A DNA stretch of 21,444 nucleotides, from positions 1,366 to 22,809 of the forward strand of contig DKNW01000056.1 of NCBI GenBank assembly GCA_002469805.1, given 5' to 3'. Below the pieces are notes generated by a model. The model saw only the letters and a program-made list of their open reading frames with translations. It was not told the DNA's origin and made no database searches. This document shows, in pieces, positions 14,434 through 21,444 of this stretch; the stretch's first letter is position 1; every line of letters begins with the position of its first letter. A program made the translations under genes and the position numbers. Source of the DNA: Rhodobiaceae bacterium UBA7378 (GTDB lineage: Bacteria > Pseudomonadota > Alphaproteobacteria > RS24).

Positions 14434-15897
14434 TTACACGGCTCCTGCTGACATGGTGAGCGTCGCCACCAGCCCGTGCGGGTCATTATCGCGCAGCGTC
14501 AGCTCACCCCCGTGCACTTGGGCGATTGCCTGCACCAACGATAGACCGATACCCGACCCGGGAAGGTGTCGGCTTGGCTCAAGTCTGACGAAACGTGCCT
14601 TAGCCCGTGCCCTATCCGGTGCAGCGATGCCCGGCCCGCAATCGCGCACACAAATATCAAAAAAAACACCCGTCTGCGTGGCCCGCTGCGACAGCTCAAG
14701 CGTGATAGCGTGCTTCGGCACGCATGCATATTTCAGCGCATTCTCAACCAGATTAGCAATCGCCTGACTGATCAACGCCCGGGCACCAAGGATGCGCACT
14801 GGGCCTTCCGGCATTACAACATCAAGACGCGCACCAGCTTCTTCAAACGCAGGCGCATATAGTTCGGCGATATCTGCAACCACGGCGTTTAAATCGACAT
14901 CTTCGGTTTCGCGCGCAACGGCTCCGCTTTCCATCCGTGACAGCGATAAAAGCGCGGCAAAATTTTCTAGCAAAGCATCAATGTCATGCATGCATTGTTC
15001 GAGCGGCGCGATCAGAGGATCGCGCGACGCCGACGCATCATCAAGTTGCGCATGCACCAGTTCCAACTGCCCACGCAACCTATTGAGCGGCGTGCGTAAA
15101 TCATGGGCGATATTATCAGTCACCTCGCGCATGGACGACATCAGCGCATCAACACGGGCCGTCATCGCATTTAACTGATCGGCAAGCAGGGTCATTTCAT
15201 CGCCGCTGCCTGCCATTTTCACACGCGTATCAAAGCGGCCTTGCATGATATCGCGCAGGCTTTCGGTGATAATCTCAACGCGCGCCAATGTGCGCCGCGC
15301 CAAGACGACACTGCCAAACAGACCGACCAGCAACAGCCCACCCATCGCTCCAACAAACACCCGCAACAGGGTGGCGAGCTGGGTTGTTTGCGGCGTGATA
15401 TCCCGCGCCACTAAAAGCGCCAGGTCATCATCCAGCACCACCACGCGCCCGCGCACTGGCATGCCGGATGCGGTATCGCCTCGCAATGCTGTGAACGTCA
15501 CCCAATCGTCGGCTGTGCGGCTGGTTTGCTCAGGTGTCGGAAATGCCGCCAGATTGCCAGCGAGTCGCGTGCCCAGCCCGTCTGCCAGAAAATAAACCAT
15601 TTCGCCGCCTGCCTGCCCGCGGGTCGCGACGAAATTTTGCAACGCATCCGTACCTTGCATGGTATGTAGGCGCGACAGTACAGCCGCTTCCTGCCACACC
15701 AACCGGTCCGCGCTCTGGCTCAACGAACGTGCCATTTCGCTATATAAAAACGCCAGCGTGCCGCCCGTCATAGCGAGAAACACAGCAAGGTAAACAAGCG
15801 CGCCACGAAAGGCTGAACTGCGCAAAAGAGATGTCTGACGGGGCGTTCGAAGAGAAGGACGAAGGCGGGTATGGGTGCGCGTGTTCATGCTAGCCAT
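14434..15897 (-). CDS. Membrane sensor histidine kinase (HAMP, HisKA, HATPase)
   Basis: 487 residues. An inner-membrane sensor: membrane helix 1 at about 32-53, a periplasmic sensor loop of roughly 125 residues, membrane helix 2 at about 177-199, HAMP at about 200-255, and a HisKA H-box DNIAHDLRTPLNRLRG with phospho-acceptor His265. The ATP-binding domain has the N box NLVENALKYA (382-391), G1 DCGPGI (419-424) and G2 GSGIGLSL (447-454). The gene overlaps the response-regulator gene upstream by eight bases; a second ATG at 15888, one base after that stop, is nearly as good a start. The pair therefore acts together. The signal is unknown. In rhizobia, as I recall it, a regulator/kinase pair sits in the same place between cyc genes and glnE. 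Confidence 0.94.
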   Translation of the reverse strand: MASMNTRTHTRLRPSLRTPRQTSLLRSSAFRGALVYLAVFLAMTGGTLAFLYSEMARSLSQSADRLVWQEAAVLSRLHTMQGTDALQNFVATRGQAGGEMVYFLADGLGTRLAGNLAAFPTPEQTSRTADDWVTFTALRGDTASGMPVRGRVVVLDDDLALLVARDITPQTTQLATLLRVFVGAMGGLLLVGLFGSVVLARRTLARVEIITESLRDIMQGRFDTRVKMAGSGDEMTLLADQLNAMTARVDALMSSMREVTDNIAHDLRTPLNRLRGQLELVHAQLDDASASRDPLIAPLEQCMHDIDALLENFAALLSLSRMESGAVARETEDVDLNAVVADIAELYAPAFEEAGARLDVVMPEGPVRILGARALISQAIANLVENALKYACVPKHAITLELSQRATQTGVFFDICVRDCGPGIAAPDRARAKARFVRLEPSRHLPGSGIGLSLVQAIAQVHGGELTLRDNDPHGLVATLTMSAGAV

Positions 15898-16585
15898 CAC
15901 CGGCGCGCATCACATAGCCCGATCCCCGCACCGTATGCAGCAAGGCCGGGGTAAAACCGCGATCAATTTTTGCGCGCAGCCGCGAAATATGAACATCGAT
16001 CACATTGGTCTGCGGGTCGAACTGATAATTCCAGACATTCTCCAGCAGCATGCGGCGGGTAACAACCCTGTCTTGATTGCGCATCAGATATTCTAACAGC
16101 ACAAATTCGCGCGGCTGCATGTCGATTGATACACCGGCGCGGGTAACGGTCCGAGCAACCAAATCAAGGGTCAGATCTGCCAAAGTGAGCGCGGTATCGC
16201 TGGCACCTAGCTGCCGGCGCGCCAGCGCTTCTAGTCGGGCCGTCAGCTCGGCAATCGCAAAAGGCTTAACGAGATAATCATCGCCGCCCGCCCGTAGGCC
16301 ATCGACACGATCTTCAACTTCGCCGAGCGCCGACAAAAACAGTACCGGCACCCGATTTCCCTGATCGCGTAACTGCCTGACCATGTTCAGGCCGTCGAGC
16401 TTTGGCAACATGCGATCGACAATCAGAATATCGAACCCGCCCGTGCTCGCCATGTCCAGTCCCGCTTCACCGTCGCTTGCATGCGCGACGCGATGTCCGA
16501 CATTGCCAAGCGCTTCCGATACCAGCCCCGCGGCGGCGGCATCATCCTCAACAAGTAGCACGTTTAATTGTTCGCTCGTGTCCAT
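15890..16585 (-). CDS. OmpR/PhoB-family DNA-binding response regulator
   Basis: 231 residues: receiver domain (about 7-118) with acidic pair VEDD (12-15), phospho-acceptor Asp57 in LIVDRMLP, Ser85 in the switch position and Lys107 in VKPF; then a winged-helix DNA-binding domain (about 130-226) with PREFVLLEYLM, the recognition helix region NVIDVHISRLRAKID and the wing TVRGSGYVM. It is phosphorylated by the kinase encoded by the overlapping downstream gene. It begins 16 bases after ccmH, so it is probably cotranscribed with the cytochrome c maturation genes. All phosphorylation residues are present. The target genes are unknown. Confidence 0.95.
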   Translation of the reverse strand: MDTSEQLNVLLVEDDAAAAGLVSEALGNVGHRVAHASDGEAGLDMASTGGFDILIVDRMLPKLDGLNMVRQLRDQGNRVPVLFLSALGEVEDRVDGLRAGGDDYLVKPFAIAELTARLEALARRQLGASDTALTLADLTLDLVARTVTRAGVSIDMQPREFVLLEYLMRNQDRVVTRRMLLENVWNYQFDPQTNVIDVHISRLRAKIDRGFTPALLHTVRGSGYVMRAGDG

Positions 16586-16601
16586 GACGACACCCTAACG
16601 C

Positions 16602-17057
16602 CTATTCAACGTCAGATGAAGTGGCACGCGAAAACACCCCGCGCGCCAACCAGCCGCCAAGCCCCAGAAGGAGAAGTGGCAACAGCCATAATATGAGCGT
16701 GTGGCCAGCGAAACGCGGCCTGAATAAAACAAATTCGCCATAACGCTGGGTCACTGCGGTGCGAATTTCCGCATCTGTGTCTCCAGCCACTAAGCGCGTG
16801 CGTACCATTACCCGCAAGTCGCGGGCCAGTGGCGCGTCGCTATCATCAATCGACTGGTTCTGGCAAACCAGACACCGAAACTCCAACGACAAATTCCGCG
16901 CACGCGCTTCAAGCGTCGGATCGGAAAGCGCCTCGCCCGGGTCGATAGCATGGGCCGCCCCCGATAAAAGCATTGGCATTGATAAAGCGCTGATGATTAA
17001 AGCGAGCATGATCACAACACTAACAACACGGGTTGCGGACAAGCCGATGCACCCCAT
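16602..17057 (-). CDS. ccmH: Cytochrome c-type biogenesis protein CcmH (CycL)
   Basis: 151 residues. A signal peptide or anchor (residues 10-37, ending in GAAHA) is followed by a periplasmic thiol domain with the redox motif RCLVCQNQS (Cys62 and Cys65), YGEFVLFRP (106-114) and a C-terminal membrane helix (about 119-140). CcmH reduces the haem-binding CxxCH cysteines of apocytochrome c and works with CcmF and CcmI at the periplasmic face. The short length is that of the CycL type without the fused CcmI region found in E. coli CcmH. The reading frame runs upstream into ccmF, but the ATG at 17057, two bases after the ccmF stop, gives the correct signal peptide; a GTG at 17063 overlapping that stop is the alternative. 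Confidence 0.95.
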   Translation of the reverse strand: MGCIGLSATRVVSVVIMLALIISALSMPMLLSGAAHAIDPGEALSDPTLEARARNLSLEFRCLVCQNQSIDDSDAPLARDLRVMVRTRLVAGDTDAEIRTAVTQRYGEFVLFRPRFAGHTLILWLLPLLLLGLGGWLARGVFSRATSSDVE

Positions 17058-17059
17058 TA

Positions 17060-18988
17060 TCACGCTGCACCCCCGCTTTGGTGCATCCGACCGGCAAGGC
17101 GCACACGCCCAACTAGACCCAAGGCTCCGCCGCATGCCATCAAAACAGCCCCAAGCCAAATGAGGGCGACAAACGGATGATACCAGATGCGTACAACGCG
17201 TTTGCCGTCGACCGGCTCGCCGATCACAGCATAAAGATGTCCGGTTAGGTCAGTGGTAATAGCAGCCTCGGTGGTCTGGCTGCGTTCTGCTTCGTAAAAG
17301 CGCCGCTCGGGTCGCAGGTCAGCACCTTCATGCGGGCCGTCCAGATATACAAGACTGGCTTGCTCAGAGGTGAAGTTTGGGCCGGCGCGCTCACGTACAC
17401 CCTCAAAACGCAAAGATTGACCGGCAATGCGCAACTGGTCACCAGGCGCAACTGCCACCACCAATTCTTGACGCCACGCCGTTGCGGCAATGATACCGAT
17501 AATCATCACGCCCAGCCCCGCATGAGCCACAGGTGCTGATAATAGCGGGGTCTGCGCCAGATTTTTAAGCCGTCGTAACCGCTCGACCATATCGGTCAAT
17601 GCGCCGCCAACGAGCCAGAACGCTCCGCCTAATAGCACCAACGCCAGCAGGGGCGTACCACTGCGCGTAAGGGCAAGCCCGCATGTCACCAGCACCGCCG
17701 CCAACGCCGCTGGTGCTAGCCTACCAAAAAGAGAGGAGAAGGTGTCACCGCGCCAAGCCAACATGGGGCCAAGCGGTAACATAATGAGAAAGGGGATTGT
17801 GAGGGGCGCAAATACGGCATTGAAATAGGGCGCACCAACGGAAATTTTGGGGCCACCGATCGCGTCGAGAACGAGCGGATATATTGTGCCGACAAAAACC
17901 GTGACGGTTGCGGTGGCAAGAAAGATATTATTCGTAACGAGCAGGGCTTCCCGGCTAGCCGGTTGAAACCCGTCTCGCGAAGATGCAGGTGCACGCAAGC
18001 CATAGACCGCCAGACCGCCACCGGTAAATAGCGCGAGAATTGCCAGAATAAAAACGCCCCGCGCAGGATCATTGGCAAAAGCATGGACGGATGTCAGCAC
18101 GCCGGACCGCACAAGAAATGTGCCAGCCAGCGACAAGGCGAAAGTTACAATTGCCAGCAACAATGTCCAGTTGATCAATGTGCCACGGCGTTCGGCCACC
18201 AGCGCAGAATGTAGAAGTGCCGTGCCGGCAAGCCATGGCATGAGTGAGGCATTTTCTACCGGGTCCCAAAACCAGAAACCACCCCAGCCCAACTCGTAAT
18301 ATGCCCAATACGATCCAAGCGCGATACCGAGGGTAAGAAACACCCACGCCAGCAAAGTCCATGGTCGCATCCAGCGCGCCCATGCGCGATCGACCTGCCC
18401 CTCCAACAGGGCGGCAACGGCGAAGGAGAATGTCATGGAAAAACCGACATAGCCCGCATACAGCAAAGGCGGATGCGCGGCGAGGGCCGGGTCTTGCAAA
18501 ATCGGGGTAAGGCCGCGCCCTTCAAACGGCGCGAGATCGAGGCGGGAAAATGGGTTGGAGGTCGCCAGCAGGAAAACAAGGAATGCAATGCCCATCAGCC
18601 CTTGCACGGCGAGAATACGCGCATGCAGGGTTTGCGGCATGGCGCGTTCGAAAACCGAGAACGCCGCGCCGTATAGCGCAAGGATCAATACCCACAATAA
18701 CATTGAACCTTCATGATTGCCCCAAACGCCCGCGATTTTATAAACAAGCGGCTTGGCGATATGGCTATTGGCATGCACCACGGCCAATGAGAAGTCGGAC
18801 ACGACAAAGCTATAAGTCAGGGCGCCAAAGGCGATAAATACAAGACCGCATTGCGCACGCGCGGCATTATCGCCCATCCGCATAAGGTCGGAGGCACCAG
18901 ATGCGGCACCGGAAAATGCAACCCCGACCTGCACCAGACATACGCAAAGCGCCGAAATTAAAGCGAAGTGACCAAACTCGGCAATCAT
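17060..18988 (-). CDS. ccmF: Cytochrome c haem lyase subunit CcmF (CycK)
   Basis: 642 residues, usual for CcmF, with about 15 membrane helices. It takes haem from CcmE and, with CcmH and CcmI, attaches it to apocytochrome c. The WWD signature WGGFWFWDPVENA (235-247) binds haem. The four conserved histidines seen in E. coli CcmF (173, 261, 303, 491) have counterparts here at His172, His260, His302 and His489. WGNHEGSMLLW (89-99) is also typical. The start codon overlaps the ccmE stop as ATGA, so the two are translationally coupled. No residue of note is missing. The gene is followed directly by ccmH. Confidence 0.97.
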   Translation of the reverse strand: MIAEFGHFALISALCVCLVQVGVAFSGAASGASDLMRMGDNAARAQCGLVFIAFGALTYSFVVSDFSLAVVHANSHIAKPLVYKIAGVWGNHEGSMLLWVLILALYGAAFSVFERAMPQTLHARILAVQGLMGIAFLVFLLATSNPFSRLDLAPFEGRGLTPILQDPALAAHPPLLYAGYVGFSMTFSFAVAALLEGQVDRAWARWMRPWTLLAWVFLTLGIALGSYWAYYELGWGGFWFWDPVENASLMPWLAGTALLHSALVAERRGTLINWTLLLAIVTFALSLAGTFLVRSGVLTSVHAFANDPARGVFILAILALFTGGGLAVYGLRAPASSRDGFQPASREALLVTNNIFLATATVTVFVGTIYPLVLDAIGGPKISVGAPYFNAVFAPLTIPFLIMLPLGPMLAWRGDTFSSLFGRLAPAALAAVLVTCGLALTRSGTPLLALVLLGGAFWLVGGALTDMVERLRRLKNLAQTPLLSAPVAHAGLGVMIIGIIAATAWRQELVVAVAPGDQLRIAGQSLRFEGVRERAGPNFTSEQASLVYLDGPHEGADLRPERRFYEAERSQTTEAAITTDLTGHLYAVIGEPVDGKRVVRIWYHPFVALIWLGAVLMACGGALGLVGRVRLAGRMHQSGGAA

Positions 18989-19473
18989 TTGGCAGACGCT
19001 CCGTAAGCGGCGGCGGGATCAGTTTTTTCACCCGGATGCCGGGCATCAGCCTGCCAACGCCCTGAGGCTTTCAGCGCCTCCGCCACTTCTGGCGGCATAT
19101 AGGTTTCGTCATGTTTCGCCAGAACCGTATCAGCGACGAACACGCCCGCAGTATCAAACCGGCCCTCGGCCACCACGCCCTGCCCTTCGCGGAACAGATC
19201 CGGTAGCATGCCGGTATAGCGAACTTCAACATCATGCGCCAAATCAGTGATCTGAAAGCGCACATTCAGCCCATCGCGGCGCACTGTGTTTTCACCAACG
19301 AGGCCACCAACCCGCAACGCAATGCCAGCTTCGACAGGCGCACGTGCCAGCTCACTGGGCGCGCGGAAGAACACGATATTATCTTCCAGCGCGGTGAGTG
19401 CCAACGTTGCAGCCAGAGCCAAAAACCCCAGACCGGAAATTATCATCGCCGCGCGGGCGCGTTTAGGTGACAT
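18985..19473 (-). CDS. ccmE: Haem chaperone CcmE (CycJ)
   Basis: 162 residues from the ATG at 19473: a GAGG site lies five bases upstream of it, while the GTG at 19476 would be too close. An N-terminal membrane anchor (about 10-29) is followed by the periplasmic OB-fold. The haem-binding motif VLAKHDETYMPPEV carries the covalent haem ligand His121 and Tyr125 (His130 and Tyr134 in E. coli), so this is the His-type and not the Cys-type CcmE. The flexible C-terminal tail is Ala/Pro-rich. It receives haem from CcmC and passes it to CcmF, the next gene, which overlaps by four bases. It stands 68 bases after ccmI. Confidence 0.97.
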   Translation of the reverse strand: MSPKRARAAMIISGLGFLALAATLALTALEDNIVFFRAPSELARAPVEAGIALRVGGLVGENTVRRDGLNVRFQITDLAHDVEVRYTGMLPDLFREGQGVVAEGRFDTAGVFVADTVLAKHDETYMPPEVAEALKASGRWQADARHPGEKTDPAAAYGASAK

Positions 19474-19541
19474 CACATCCTCGAAATTTTACGCACTATA
19501 CGCCTGAAACACCGATCATGACCATGTTCATAAAGCCGCAT

Positions 19542-20210
19542 CTAGCGCGGCGCGGTTGTAGGGGCCAACGCCTCAATTTCTCTATCGAGCATGGCGGCGA
19601 GCGGCAACGCATCAGGCAGGTTTTTTCTGAGCGCGATAAAAGCAGCACGCGCTTCGTCATCAGCCCCTTGTTGGCGCAACGCAATTGCGGTCCAGAAACC
19701 AGCTTGCATATTGGTCGCATCTGCGTCACGCGCCATTTTTAGAATATCGAAAGCCGCCGCGCTCACAACCCCGCCATCTTGTTCGATCAACGCAACAGCC
19801 AAACCGGTATAGGCTTCGGCATCGTTCTCGCCCAGCGCAATCAATCGCTGCCACGCATCGGCTGCCTTGGCATGGTCACCAACGCTTCCGCGCAACCGCG
19901 CCAGCAATCGCCAGCCACGCGGATCATCGGGACGCTGGCGCAACTCTGCCTCGAGGCGAGCTTTCACCGCCGCGGGCGGCAAACTTTCAACCGGACCTGC
20001 CAGACGCGCCTGCAAGGGTTGGTCCGGCATATCGGCACGCCCCATCACCAAATAGATGACAATGGCCAGCAGTGGAAAGCCCATAAGCATAGCAGTTGCA
20101 AAGCGACGGCGGCCGGTCGCGCGCACCGGCCCGACAAGATACCAGATCGTACCCACGGCAAGCACCGCCATCGCGCACCAGAAAAACCAAATGCTTAGGG
20201 AGGCACTCAA
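19542..20210 (-). CDS. ccmI: Compact CcmI/CycH-type cytochrome c biogenesis protein
   Basis: 222 residues, short for CcmI (commonly 350 or more). Two membrane helices lie at about 7-26 and 39-57, joined by a cytoplasmic stretch of only about 12 residues (GPVRATGRRRFA) where other CcmI proteins have a much longer loop. A periplasmic TPR-like region (about 85-200) with RQRPDDPRGWRLLARL and ENDAEAYTGLAVALIE binds apocytochrome c C-termini in known members. The start is probably the TTG at 20210: it is the only start codon between the in-frame nitroreductase stop and the first membrane helix, and the next ATG (20171) would cut that helix. The call rests on topology, TPR pattern and position before ccmE. 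Confidence 0.85.
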   Translation of the reverse strand: MSASLSIWFFWCAMAVLAVGTIWYLVGPVRATGRRRFATAMLMGFPLLAIVIYLVMGRADMPDQPLQARLAGPVESLPPAAVKARLEAELRQRPDDPRGWRLLARLRGSVGDHAKAADAWQRLIALGENDAEAYTGLAVALIEQDGGVVSAAAFDILKMARDADATNMQAGFWTAIALRQQGADDEARAAFIALRKNLPDALPLAAMLDREIEALAPTTAPR

Positions 20211-20213
20211 AAC

Positions 20214-20915
20214 TTAGTCCGAAAAACCGACAAAGCGCACCATTTCATCAATCGGTGCGCGAGGGCTTTCCCAGTTATTAATCGGGTTTTCGTCATCCGC
20301 GTATCCAAGCGCAAGACCACAAAAGAACGTCATATTGTCGGGAATGCTCAAAAACGCCTTAACCGAAGGGGTCCAGATTGCCCACGCCTCCTGCGGGCAA
20401 GAATGTAGACCGCGTTCACGGGCCAAAAGCATAATCGATTGAATGAACATGCCCATATCCGACCACTGTCCCTCCTGCATCGATTTATCGAGGGCAAAAA
20501 ACATAGCGCATGGCGCGCCGAAGAATTCGAAGTTTCGCGCCATTTGTGCAAGCCGCCCGATCTTGTCTTCACGGGCAACGCCAATGGCATTATACATGCG
20601 CTCGCCAAGGTCGCGGCGGCGCGTGTTGTATGGATCGATTAAGTCCGGCGGATAAATATGATATTCCGAGCCTTCGCCGCCTGGGGTTTCAGCCATCTTC
20701 TCTTTGATGCTCGCCACAAAGTCAGCCAGCGGCGCGCCTTGCGCGACCCACACATGCCAAGGTTGCAAATTGCCGCCCGATGGTGCCCGCATCGCCGTAT
20801 TTAAAATGGCGCGAATATCTTCTTCCGGCACGGGCGTATCCTTAAAGGCACGGCATGAAAAACGGGTATCCAGTGCGTCGCTCACCGAGCGGGCTTGTTC
20901 AGTAAATCGAGACAT
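20214..20915 (-). CDS. Nitroreductase family FMN-dependent oxidoreductase
   Basis: 233 residues from the ATG at 20915, preceded by GGAGG nine bases upstream; an ATG at 20945 in the same frame lies before that site and is unlikely. The FMN phosphate-binding segment RFSCRAF (18-24), APSGGNLQPW (44-53), the dimer-interface segment WSDMGMFIQSIMLLARERGL (151-170) and the C-terminal FCGLALGYADDENPIN (198-213) are typical of NfnB-like and related nitroreductases. These are cytoplasmic dimers that reduce nitro compounds, quinones or enones with NAD(P)H; the natural substrate is unknown. It ends three bases before the ccmI start in the same frame, so it is probably cotranscribed as the first gene of the ccm unit, which is unusual for that pathway. 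Confidence 0.93.
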   Translation of the reverse strand: MSRFTEQARSVSDALDTRFSCRAFKDTPVPEEDIRAILNTAMRAPSGGNLQPWHVWVAQGAPLADFVASIKEKMAETPGGEGSEYHIYPPDLIDPYNTRRRDLGERMYNAIGVAREDKIGRLAQMARNFEFFGAPCAMFFALDKSMQEGQWSDMGMFIQSIMLLARERGLHSCPQEAWAIWTPSVKAFLSIPDNMTFFCGLALGYADDENPINNWESPRAPIDEMVRFVGFSD

Positions 20916-20940
20916 TGTTACTAACCTCCAGCGTTGCCGG

Positions 20941-20951
20941 AGCATATCATA
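20941..20951 (-). promoter_or_regulatory. Candidate -10 region of the nitroreductase-ccm unit
   Basis: On the minus strand TATGAT (20951-20946, five of six consensus bases) is followed at once by TATGCT with a TG one base before it (an extended -10 pattern), about 30 bases before the ATG at 20915. I found no convincing -35 box at 16-18 bases. This would be the promoter of the long minus-strand unit, since a weak terminator lies just upstream. Confidence 0.3.
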
Positions 20952-20986
20952 ACGCCGCGAGATGACCAGTAGCAGCCCGCCGGATC

Positions 20987-21010
20987 AAAACCCTTGCTTC
21001 GGGAAAGGGT
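20987..21010 (-). terminator. Weak intrinsic terminator after the DUF2793-like gene
   Basis: Reading on the minus strand, ACCCTT (21010-21005) pairs with AAGGGT (20995-20990) over a nine-base loop and is followed by TTT. It begins ten bases after the TGA of the 21021 gene. A second outer pairing (CGCCG with CGGCG) could extend it. The stem is short, so the call is tentative. Confidence 0.42.
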
Positions 21011-21020
21011 GACGCGGCGA

Positions 21021-21444
21021 TCAAACCATATCTGGTACTGGCAGAACCAGCGTGAAAATGGCAAGTGCAACGCGCCCTGATGTAAGCGTGCCATCATTGG
21101 GGGTTACGGTGAGCCGGGTTGGTGACCAGATAACGTCGGGCGGATTGGCGAGGCCGGTCACGACAGTATCGCGCGCGACAGGTAGCGCATTGCCGAACCG
21201 CGTCTTATTGGCGGCGGTTCCCAGATGCCAGCTTGTCGCTCCAACCAGCGCATCCAGCACCCGCGCCGTCACGCCCAGCAACATACGGTGCGAGGCGATT
21301 TCGGGCAGTTCTGGCGACACATCGGAAAAATCCGCAATGGCATCAAAGCGTTCAACGCGCACGCCAGATAAAGCATCAGATAATGCGTCTTGCGCGGTCG
21401 ATACCCAGCCCACGCCGTCAAAAACTTTTAGGCAGCGCGGGTTT
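21021..21444 (-). CDS. C-terminal part of a DUF2793-like (phage/GTA-associated) protein
   Basis: Only the last 140 or so residues are in the window; the frame is open through base 21444, beginning about NPRCLKVFDGVGWVS. The segment VFDGVGW is like the repeated wall of tail-associated DUF2793 proteins, and the end, LLGVTARVLDALVGATSWHL followed by RFGNALPVARDT and LTVTPNDGTLTSGRVALAIF, resembles from memory the C-terminal domain of alphaproteobacterial DUF2793 proteins (LGVTTRV, ITGA, FGGSLG, LTANGGSF). Such proteins are found in prophages and near gene transfer agent clusters. The likeness is partial and I could not test it; an unrelated hypothetical is possible. The apparent GTG start at 21413 is probably internal. 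A weak terminator follows. Confidence 0.6.
   Translation of the reverse strand, partial: NPRCLKVFDGVGWVSTAQDALSDALSGVRVERFDAIADFSDVSPELPEIASHRMLLGVTARVLDALVGATSWHLGTAANKTRFGNALPVARDTVVTGLANPPDVIWSPTRLTVTPNDGTLTSGRVALAIFTLVLPVPDMV

Noticed and set aside
14430..14486. Extended N-terminus of GlnE starting at the ATG at 14486
   Set aside because: The extra 19 residues (Trp/Arg/Cys-rich) are read inside the sensor-kinase gene, have no ribosome-binding site and do not look like GlnE; the GTG at 14429 is preferred, though not proven.
17058..17159. Extended N-terminus of CcmH inside ccmF
   Set aside because: The extension would put about 34 Cys/Arg-rich residues before a clear signal peptide; the ATG at 17057 restores normal CcmH topology.
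1..21444. Search for tRNA genes, CRISPR arrays, insertion sequences and integrases
   Set aside because: No cloverleaf, regular repeat-spacer pattern, transposase motif or terminal inverted repeat was seen by eye in the short intergenic gaps.

Overview
The window reads as chromosomal DNA of an alphaproteobacterium of moderate-to-high GC, probably aerobic and marine or rhizobium-like. The c-type cytochrome maturation genes lie in the order ccmI-ccmE-ccmF-ccmH (rhizobial cycHJKL), followed by a two-component system and glnE. That order, the DUF1289 protein, the CobA type and the many acyl-CoA dehydrogenases all fit Alphaproteobacteria. A Rhodospirillales or SAR116-like source is a guess. No tRNA, rRNA, CRISPR array, insertion sequence or integrase was seen. 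Coding density is very high and no gene-free stretch exceeds about 200 bases.

1-4122 (minus strand): a fatty-acid or other acyl-CoA catabolic operon. In transcription order it holds a large acyl-CoA dehydrogenase (ACAD), a small ACAD, an enoyl-CoA hydratase/isomerase-family protein, a small antibiotic-biosynthesis-monooxygenase (ABM) protein and a second large ACAD cut by the window edge. 4123-4323 is a divergent promoter region. 4324-5372 holds a tiny Cys-rich DUF1289 gene facing the siroheme/cobalamin gene cobA; both have promoter-like boxes placed so that the transcript would start at or next to the start codon. 5530-7038 is a phosphomannomutase/phosphoglucomutase. 7061-8910 is dusA coupled to a TauE/SafE-type exporter. 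9018-11438 is a second ACAD pair (small, then large), closed by a clear intrinsic terminator at 8961-8996.

11496-20915 (minus strand) looks like one long transcription unit with overlapping or nearly touching genes: nitroreductase, ccmI, ccmE, ccmF, ccmH, response regulator, sensor kinase, glnE. The Ccm proteins handle haem handover and apocytochrome ligation on the periplasmic side of the inner membrane; GlnE adenylylates glutamine synthetase. 21021-21444 is the C-terminal end of a gene that resembles phage/GTA-associated DUF2793 proteins.

The most interesting observation is that both complete ACAD pairs divide one active site between two subunits. The large subunit keeps an isovaleryl-CoA-dehydrogenase-position glutamate but lacks the RxxFG and QxHGGxG FAD motifs; the small subunit has those motifs but no catalytic glutamate. 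This is the logic of the heterotetrameric ACADs known from mycobacterial steroid side-chain degradation. The other notable points are the leaderless promoters of cobA and the DUF1289 gene, a very compact CcmI, and a cyc locus lacking ccmG and degP.
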